5,097 nt of DNA from an uncultured Ruminococcus sp. (lineage in GTDB: Bacteria > Bacillota > Clostridia > Oscillospirales > Acutalibacteraceae): NCBI GenBank assembly GCA_946055445.1, contig CAMGGF010000115.1, positions 1 to 5,097 of the forward strand, in the 5' to 3' direction. Position 1 is the stretch's first letter, and each line of letters opens with the position of its first letter. This document shows positions 1 through 3,972 of this stretch, piece after piece. The position numbers and the translations under genes were made by a program. The notes beneath the pieces were generated by a model. It was not told where the DNA came from. It searched no databases and worked only from the letters and a program-made list of their open reading frames with translations.

Positions 1-53
1 AAAGCAAAACAACAAGCCGCCAATGTCAGCAAAGCATACATCTTCTTTTTCAT
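1..53 (-). CDS. N-terminus of a secreted protein or lipoprotein (partial, runs off the left edge)
   Basis: Only 17 codons are visible, reading MKKKMYALLTLAACCFA. This is a typical export signal: a lysine-rich n-region (residues 2-4) followed by a hydrophobic stretch. Residues 11-14 (L-A-A-C) fit a lipobox, with C14 as the candidate lipidated cysteine, so a lipoprotein is the first guess. An ordinary signal peptide or an N-terminal membrane anchor is also possible, because the residues after C14 stay hydrophobic. I chose the start at 53 because GGGAG at 63-67 lies 9 nt upstream of it. An in-frame ATG at 59 would be only 3 nt from that Shine-Dalgarno. The gene starts just 28 nt beyond the upp terminator hairpin and I see no good promoter of its own. 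The mature protein is outside the window, so its function cannot be assigned. Confidence 0.6.
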   Translation of the reverse strand, partial: MKKKMYALLTLAACCFA

Positions 54-78
54 TGTCATTTTCTCCCTGTCCGATAGG

Positions 79-109
79 AAAAAAGGGCGGTTTTTTGTAC
101 CGCCCTTTT
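79..109 (-). terminator. Rho-independent terminator of upp
   Basis: A perfect 10-bp stem AAAAGGGCGG (81-90) / CCGCCCTTTT (100-109) encloses a 9-nt loop. Read on the minus strand the stem runs directly into a run of six T residues (84-79), as expected for intrinsic termination 11 bp after the upp stop codon. On the plus strand the hairpin is followed by only four Ts and then mixed sequence, so the minus strand is the functional direction. Confidence 0.92.
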
Positions 110-119
110 ATTGGTTTTG

Positions 120-749
120 TTATTTTGTACCGAAAATACGGTCGCCTGCGTCGCCGAGCCCCGGCACAATGTAACTGTGCTCATTGAGTTTTTCGTCGAG
201 CGCGGCGCAGTAAACATCGACATCCGGATGGGCGGTAGTCAACGCTTCAAGCCCTTCGGGTGCGGCGATGATGCCCATAAATTTAATCGATTTCGGATTA
301 TAAGTCTTAATCTGCGTAATCGCGTCAATCGCCGAGCCGCCTGTTGCAAGCATCGGGTCCAAAACGATGACTTCACGTTGGGAAATATCTGACGGTAATT
401 TGCAGTAATACGGAACGGGTTTTACGGTTTCGGGGTCGCGGTACATACCGATATGCCCAACCTTTGCCGACGGCACCAATTCCAAAACACCGCCGAGCAT
501 GCCCGTGCCCGCACGCAAAATCGGCACGAATGCCAAGGTCTTACCCGAAATCACTTTGGTCTTTGCCATTGCCACGGGGGTTTCGATTTCAACCTCTTGA
601 AGCGGCAAATCACGCGTTGCCTCATAGCACATCAGCATTGCAATTTCCTGCACCAATGCGCGAAACTCCTTAGAACCCGTGTTTTTGTCACGCAAGAGCG
701 TAAGTTTGTGTTGAATCAGCGGATGATTGGTAATAACAACCTTTCCCAT
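120..749 (-). CDS. upp: Uracil phosphoribosyltransferase
   Basis: This cytoplasmic enzyme of pyrimidine salvage converts uracil and PRPP to UMP and pyrophosphate. The 209-residue product has the usual family length (the Bacillus enzyme is also 209). The PRPP-binding loop VIVLDPMLATGGS lies at residues 128-139. The C-terminal uracil-binding segment GLGDAGDR lies at 197-204, followed by the typical ending IFGTK. An upstream conserved stretch, PILRAGTGM, lies at 77-84 and belongs to the substrate pocket. The start is ATG at 749, preceded by GGGAGG (755-760) with a 5-nt spacer. Its own promoter lies at 785-813 and a strong terminator follows the stop, so it can be transcribed alone. Readthrough from rpiB, 99 bp upstream, is also possible because no clear terminator separates them. 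The gene is intact, with all key motifs present. Confidence 0.98.
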   Translation of the reverse strand: MGKVVITNHPLIQHKLTLLRDKNTGSKEFRALVQEIAMLMCYEATRDLPLQEVEIETPVAMAKTKVISGKTLAFVPILRAGTGMLGGVLELVPSAKVGHIGMYRDPETVKPVPYYCKLPSDISQREVIVLDPMLATGGSAIDAITQIKTYNPKSIKFMGIIAAPEGLEALTTAHPDVDVYCAALDEKLNEHSYIVPGLGDAGDRIFGTK

Positions 750-784
750 AATAGCCTCCCGAATTTTTAGTTTCTTTCCGAATT

Positions 785-813
785 ATTATATAACAGCCGT
801 CAAAAAATTACAA
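785..813 (-). promoter_or_regulatory. Sigma-A-type promoter of upp
   Basis: On the minus strand, -35 TTGTAA (813-808) and a perfect -10 TATAAT (790-785) are separated by exactly 17 nt. The predicted transcription start is near 778, giving a leader of roughly 30 nt that contains the GGGAGG ribosome binding site. The -35 box lies inside a small dyad (GCCGT at 823-827 / ACGGC at 796-800 on the minus strand, with an inner AAAATT/AATTTT pair), and a CCGAATT direct repeat lies just downstream. Either could be a regulator site. The promoter call comes from sequence match only. Confidence 0.7.
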
Positions 814-848
814 GAATTTTATACGGCAAATTGCAAAAGAATACGAAA

Positions 849-1298
849 TTATAAAGTGCCCTCTTCAATCGCGGTGATTTGGTCAATACGGCGCTGGTGT
901 CTGCCGCCTTCAAACGCGGTATTTAAAAACACGTCTACAAGTTCGCAAGCAAGCCCCGCGCCGACAACTCTGCCGCCCATACAAAGCGCGTTGGCGTTGT
1001 TGTGGAGCCTCGTGTATTTTGCGCTGAAATAATCCGAACAGCACGCCGCGCGGATACCTTTCACCTTATTTGCCGCCATGGAAATACCGATACCCGTGCC
1101 GCAACACAGCACGGCAAGAGAGGTTTTGTCGCTGTCCGCGAGCAATTTTTCACAAGTGGCTTTTGCAATGGGCGCATAATCCACCGATTCTGCGGAATGT
1201 GTGCCGCAATCGGTGTAAGCAATCCCCTGCTCGTCCAAATGGGCTTTAATGGCTTCTTTCAGTTCATAGCCGCCGTGGTCAGCACCGAGATAAATCAT
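849..1298 (-). CDS. rpiB: Ribose-5-phosphate isomerase B
   Basis: This cytoplasmic pentose phosphate enzyme interconverts ribose-5-phosphate and ribulose-5-phosphate, and so feeds PRPP synthesis. The 149-residue product is full length for the RpiB/LacAB family. The N-terminal phosphosugar motif GADHGG is at residues 5-10. The catalytic segment CCGTGIGIS is at 65-73, with C66 matching the family's active-site cysteine. GIRAA is at 81-85, and RLHNNAN at 97-103 carries H99, the conserved histidine. The C-terminal signature GGRHQRR is at 131-137. Start ATG 1298 has AAGGAG 8 nt upstream, and this Shine-Dalgarno overlaps the tsaB stop codon, so rpiB is probably translated from the tsaE-tsaB transcript. 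upp, the PRPP consumer, lies next downstream. Some family members accept other sugar phosphates such as allose-6-phosphate, but no sugar-specific genes lie nearby, so the ribose role is preferred. Confidence 0.96.
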   Translation of the reverse strand: MIYLGADHGGYELKEAIKAHLDEQGIAYTDCGTHSAESVDYAPIAKATCEKLLADSDKTSLAVLCCGTGIGISMAANKVKGIRAACCSDYFSAKYTRLHNNANALCMGGRVVGAGLACELVDVFLNTAFEGGRHQRRIDQITAIEEGTL

Positions 1299-1310
1299 TG
1301 TAAAAACTCC

Positions 1311-2015
1311 TTACTGTTCTTTGGTTTTGTTTTTGTTATTCAATTCCCGCTGTGCCTGCGGCAAACGCAGATACACGGGTTGCAATACACAGGCAGACAC
1401 AGGCTGTTCGCCGTTTTTCTGTTTTTCCGCGGCAAGATATGCCACAGAGGAAGCGCGCGCACTGCGCAACTGCGCGGGGGCAAGTGTGCACGGAACATCC
1501 AAATCGTTCCGCAATGCGTCAAACGCTTTTTGCGCACCGTCCGCGCAGAATAAAATCGGTTTGCCGTGTGCCTTTAAAAGTTCGCCGAGTTCCGTTATAA
1601 ACATAGCGGAATCTTGTAAAATGCGCGCACCGTTTTTAAAAAGCGCAGTATACACCTGATTGCAGCGCGCGTCCATCGCCGCGCAGACGATGCCGTCAAA
1701 ACTTTTAAACGGATACGCCGCCGCTTCGAGCGCGGAAAGTGCCATACAGGGTTTGTTTGCCGCATCGGCAAGCCCTTTCACTGCCGCAATGCCGATGCGA
1801 ACGCCCGTAAACGAGCCGGGACCCGCAGAAACCGCGAACAAATCTATATCGCGGGGGGTGGTTTTGGTATGGCGGAACAGTTCTTCCGCCATCGGCAACA
1901 TCGTTTGGCTGTGGGTTAAAGCGACATCACAAAAGGTTTCGCCCAACAATTTGTCCGCCTCCAAAAGTGCGACGCTCGCCGCACCCGAGGCACAGTCTAA
2001 CGCAAATATTTTCAC
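1311..2015 (-). CDS. tsaB: tRNA t6A37 biosynthesis protein TsaB
   Basis: TsaB (YeaZ) is the ATPase-inactive ASKHA-fold partner of TsaD. With TsaE it forms the complex that moves threonylcarbamoyl onto A37 of ANN-decoding tRNAs. The 234-residue product has the family N-terminus (IFALDCAS, 3-10), HSQTMLPM (35-42), the hallmark GPGSFTGVRIG (65-75), MDARCNQVY (114-122) and the late PVYLR segment (213-217). The C-terminal tail (about 218-234) is polar and lysine/asparagine-rich. The start is GTG at 2015. It overlaps the tsaE stop codon in a GTGA junction, with GAGG a few bases upstream, which points to translational coupling. No tsaD or rimI follows, and rpiB occupies the next position. TsaB lacks catalytic activity on its own, so a TsaD encoded elsewhere is expected. 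Confidence 0.96.
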   Translation of the reverse strand: MKIFALDCASGAASVALLEADKLLGETFCDVALTHSQTMLPMAEELFRHTKTTPRDIDLFAVSAGPGSFTGVRIGIAAVKGLADAANKPCMALSALEAAAYPFKSFDGIVCAAMDARCNQVYTALFKNGARILQDSAMFITELGELLKAHGKPILFCADGAQKAFDALRNDLDVPCTLAPAQLRSARASSVAYLAAEKQKNGEQPVSACVLQPVYLRLPQAQRELNNKNKTKEQ

Positions 2016-2443
2016 AAATTCGCCTCAATTCCGTCTACGGTAATCACGCGCGCGTTTTCCGTGTCCCCTTTTTCAAAAGTAATATGCACAGCGGTTGCGG
2101 GCAGAGCGTTTTCAATGTTTTCACTCCACTCCACACACAGCACCGCACCTTGCGCCATATAGTCAAAAAAGCCTGTGGAATCCAAATCGTCCCAAGTGGA
2201 AACGCGGTACATATCAAAATGACACAGTTCACCGTTTTTGCCGTAAACATTGACAATCGCGAATGTCGGACTGCTCACTTCGCAAGAAAGGCCCATACCT
2301 TTTGCCACGCCCGTTGTAAAGGCGGTTTTGCCCATACCCATACCACCGAACATCGCGAGCACCTCGCCGCCTTTGAGCGTTTTGCCGAGCCGTTCGCCCA
2401 GCGCAACGGTTTCGCTGTAACTTTCGGTTAAAAACCTTTGCAT
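2012..2443 (-). CDS. tsaE: tRNA t6A37 biosynthesis ATPase TsaE
   Basis: TsaE (YjeE) is a small P-loop ATPase that binds the TsaB-TsaD complex and is needed for repeated t6A synthesis cycles in bacteria. The 143-residue product is of normal length. The Walker A motif GGMGMGKT lies at residues 33-40, slightly unlike the common GDLGAGKT. The family signature SPTF is at 58-61, HFDMYR at 75-80, and VEWSE at 104-108 provides the acidic residue of the nucleotide site. Start ATG 2443 is preceded by AGGTGA (2448-2453), an acceptable Shine-Dalgarno. It is the first gene of the tsaE-tsaB-rpiB cluster, diverges from rodA and overlaps tsaB by 4 bp. All motifs needed for ATP binding are present, so the protein is probably functional. 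Confidence 0.96.
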   Translation of the reverse strand: MQRFLTESYSETVALGERLGKTLKGGEVLAMFGGMGMGKTAFTTGVAKGMGLSCEVSSPTFAIVNVYGKNGELCHFDMYRVSTWDDLDSTGFFDYMAQGAVLCVEWSENIENALPATAVHITFEKGDTENARVITVDGIEANL

Positions 2444-2458
2444 CCAATCACCTGCAAT

Positions 2459-2479
2459 ATTGTAACACGGTTTTACAAT
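2459..2479. repeat. Perfect 7-7-7 inverted repeat, operator-like
   Basis: ATTGTAA (2459-2465) and TTACAAT (2473-2479) are exact inverse complements separated by 7 nt (CACGGTT). The site sits 16 bp upstream of the tsaE start codon, inside the divergent tsaE/rodA region. Its left arm coincides with a possible tsaE -10 element (TACAAT on the minus strand). There is no T-tract, so it is not a terminator. It has the geometry of a dimeric repressor site, or it could be a leader hairpin near the tsaE ribosome binding site. No regulator is identified. Confidence 0.4.
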
Positions 2480-2487
2480 TTCGTAAA
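2459..2487 (-). promoter_or_regulatory. Possible proximal promoter of tsaE-tsaB-rpiB
   Basis: On the minus strand, -35 TTTACG (4 of 6 consensus bases) and -10 TACAAT (2464-2459) are 17 nt apart. Against it, initiation would fall near 2452, within the tsaE Shine-Dalgarno, giving an almost leaderless message. The distal candidate at 2522-2550 may therefore be the real one. Confidence 0.3.
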
Positions 2488-2497
2488 TACTTTTTAC

Positions 2498-2526
2498 TTG
2501 AATTTACAGGGCTTTCACACTATAAT
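2498..2526 (+). promoter_or_regulatory. Sigma-A-type promoter of rodA
   Basis: -35 TTGAAT (2498-2503) and a perfect -10 TATAAT (2521-2526) lie 17 nt apart. Transcription would start near 2533, leaving about 20 nt of leader that includes GAGGTG (2542-2547), the rodA ribosome binding site. The position, spacing and match to consensus make this a convincing promoter. Confidence 0.75.
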
Positions 2527-2550
2527 ATAGACAAGTTTTGTGAGGTGCAA
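2522..2550 (-). promoter_or_regulatory. Possible distal promoter of tsaE-tsaB-rpiB, overlapping the rodA promoter
   Basis: On the minus strand, TTGCAC (2550-2545) and TATTAT (2527-2522) are separated by 17 nt. This -10 uses nearly the same bases as the rodA -10 on the opposite strand, and its -35 overlaps the rodA ribosome binding site. The start would be near 2515, giving a leader of about 70 nt that contains the 7-7-7 inverted repeat. The -35 match is weak. Confidence 0.35.
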
Positions 2551-2552
2551 CT

Positions 2553-3722
2553 ATGAAAAAGTTCAAAAACACCGTAAAACTGTATATTCGCGAAACGGAT
2601 TTGTGGCTGTTTATCAGCGCCTTGCTCACATCTGTTTTCGGTCTTGTTATGGTACACAGCGCAACCCGCCACGATTTGTTGGAAGGGCAGTTGTTTACGC
2701 GAGAATTCCTGATTATGCTCATCGCCGTGGTATTGGGCGTCGGGCTTTGTTTGGTGATTTCGTATTTTAACTACGAGGTATTTACGCGGTTTTGGCTGAT
2801 TATCGGCGCGATATCTGTTTTCTCGCTTTTGCTTTTGTTCCCGTTCGGTACGGGCCCGCAGGCGCGCCCCGATGTGCACACATGGCTTGACTTCGGCAAG
2901 TTCAGTATTCAGCCGTCGGAATTTGTTAAAATCGGATTTATTATCACCTTCGGCGTGCATTTGGACAAGTTACGCGACAAAATCAACAAGCCGTTGAGCA
3001 TTCTGCAACTCGGCGTGCACGCGATGATTCCGACTTTTTTGGTGATGAAAACGGGCGATATGGGCTCGGCACTGGTGTTTTTGGTCATTACGGCCGCAAT
3101 GTTATTTGCAGGCGGCGTGCATTGGGGGTATTTTCTCGGCGGTTTTGCGCTGATTGGTGCCGCTACACCGCTTGTGTGGACTTATGTATTTTCGTCCATT
3201 CAAAAAGAACGGTTTTTGGCGTTGATTTACCCCGATTTGTACCCAACCGTTATTTACCAGCAAAAATATGGCATTACCGCCATCGGTGCGGGTGGATTTA
3301 AAGGACAGGGCTTATTTCACGGTGCATACACGCAGGCGGGCGCCGTGCCCGAGGCGCAAAACGATATGATTTTTACCGCCATCGGTGAAGAATTAGGCTT
3401 TTTGGGCTGTGTTGCGGCGTTGGGGCTTTTGTGTTTTATTTCCATTCGCATTTTGATGATTGGCAGAAAATCGCGCGAGCGTTCGACAAATCTGATTTGC
3501 AGCGGTATGGCGGCAATGATTATGGGGCAAACGGTTATCAATGTCGGTATGTGTTTGATGCTGTTGCCTGTTATCGGCATTACGCTCCCCTTTTTCTCGG
3601 CGGGCGGCTCGTCAAACCTCGGCGTGTTTCTCGGCATCGGGCTTGTATTGAGCATTTACCGCCACAACTGCGAGCAAAAAGCCGTGAAAATCCGCGTGTA
3701 TGATTCGTTGAAAAGGGATTGA
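2553..3722 (+). CDS. rodA: SEDS-family peptidoglycan glycosyltransferase (RodA; FtsW/SpoVE-like)
   Basis: This multi-pass membrane enzyme polymerises lipid II into glycan strands, normally with a class B penicillin-binding protein. The 389-residue product is full length for the family and very hydrophobic. Membrane segments are clear near residues 17-35, 51-71, 79-97, 170-187, 189-212, 277-302, 315-340 and 353-370, consistent with the usual ten. Conserved parts include WLDFG (111-115), QPSEFVKI (120-127), GDMGSAL (168-174), GAGGFKGQGLF (245-255), PEAQNDMIF (266-274) with D271 at the catalytic aspartate position, GEELGF (278-283), NVGM (330-333) and FFSAGGSS (347-354). The start is ATG 2553 with GAGGTG 5 nt upstream. 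It has its own promoter and terminator, with no mreBCD or PBP gene adjacent. RodA is preferred from the overall style, but FtsW or SpoVE cannot be excluded from sequence alone. The usual HTD triad reads QND here. Confidence 0.9.
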   Translation: MKKFKNTVKLYIRETDLWLFISALLTSVFGLVMVHSATRHDLLEGQLFTREFLIMLIAVVLGVGLCLVISYFNYEVFTRFWLIIGAISVFSLLLLFPFGTGPQARPDVHTWLDFGKFSIQPSEFVKIGFIITFGVHLDKLRDKINKPLSILQLGVHAMIPTFLVMKTGDMGSALVFLVITAAMLFAGGVHWGYFLGGFALIGAATPLVWTYVFSSIQKERFLALIYPDLYPTVIYQQKYGITAIGAGGFKGQGLFHGAYTQAGAVPEAQNDMIFTAIGEELGFLGCVAALGLLCFISIRILMIGRKSRERSTNLICSGMAAMIMGQTVINVGMCLMLLPVIGITLPFFSAGGSSNLGVFLGIGLVLSIYRHNCEQKAVKIRVYDSLKRD

Positions 3723-3740
3723 CGGGTTTTAAAGTGAATA

Positions 3741-3785
3741 AAAAAACAGCAGGATTGACGGAAATCGCAATTCTGCTGTTTTTTT
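3741..3785 (+). terminator. Terminator of rodA, probably bidirectional
   Basis: CAGCAGGATTG (3747-3757) pairs with CAATTCTGCTG (3768-3778), giving an 11-bp stem with one G-U pair and a 10-nt loop. Six As precede the stem and seven Ts follow it (3779-3785), so each strand has a U-tract. It begins 18 bp after the rodA stop. In the other direction it is the first good terminator for the convergent pcrA transcript, about 190 nt past its stop. Confidence 0.92.
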
Positions 3786-3801
3786 ATAATCTAATTTTTT
3801 C

Positions 3802-3891
3802 GGAACGCGTCTTCGGTCATTCCCTACGATTGGTAGGGGCGATTCACTGTCGCCCGCGGATTTTGACGGAACGGTCAAGACCGTTCCCTAC
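3802..3891. repeat. Palindromic intergenic repeat block (GTAGGGG/CCCTAC type)
   Basis: Several nested symmetries occupy the rodA-pcrA gap. GGAACGGTC (3868-3876) and GACCGTTCC (3879-3887) form a perfect 9-bp palindrome around AA. GGGCGA (3837-3842) and TCGCCC (3850-3855) form a 6-bp hairpin. GTAGGG (3833-3838) can pair with CCCTAC on its left (3822-3827) or on its right (3886-3891). The segment 3802-3827 starts with GGAACG and ends with TTCCCTAC, exactly as 3868-3891 does, so it looks like a diverged copy of the same module. From memory, GTAGGGG...CCCTAC intergenic repeats are common in Oscillospiraceae genomes; I could not verify this. There is no T-tract and no coding capacity. Confidence 0.65.
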
Positions 3892-3972
3892 ATGATGTCC
3901 TCTTCATTCGAGAAGGTAACAGAAAGAATGGCACAAGACAAATCAAAGATGTATATTGTGTGCAAATTCCGC
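3892..3972. other. Remaining convergent intergenic DNA with no recognised feature
   Basis: These 81 bases lie between the palindromic block and the pcrA stop codon. I see no promoter, hairpin or credible reading frame in them. The open frame that begins here on the plus strand is antisense to pcrA for nearly all its length and has no convincing ribosome binding site. Confidence 0.6.

Noticed and set aside
85..130. A promoter for the leftmost signal-peptide gene upstream of the upp terminator
   Set aside because: TACAAA at 93-98 on the minus strand has no acceptable -35 at normal spacing, and any transcript would meet the terminator hairpin at once.
1002..1553. 183-codon plus-strand open frame opposite rpiB and tsaB
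   Set aside because: It crosses two well-supported genes on the other strand and their junction. The translation shows no recognisable domain, so it is a shadow frame.
1967..2431. 154-codon plus-strand open frame opposite tsaE
   Set aside because: Shadow of tsaE and the start of tsaB, His/Thr-rich with no family motif.
2520..2960. 146-codon minus-strand open frame opposite the start of rodA
   Set aside because: It overlaps the rodA promoter and its N-terminal coding region. Its composition is charged and Gln/Asn-rich, as expected for the complement of a membrane protein gene.
3762..3790. TATAAT at 3785-3790 as a plus-strand promoter
   Set aside because: The bases 17 nt upstream (AAATCG) are not a -35 box, there is no gene downstream on the plus strand, and the motif lies in the terminator tail.
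3868..3887. Perfect 9-bp palindrome as a terminator for pcrA
   Set aside because: On the minus strand it is followed by GTCAAAATCC, with no U-tract. The hairpin at 3741-3785 is a far better terminator.
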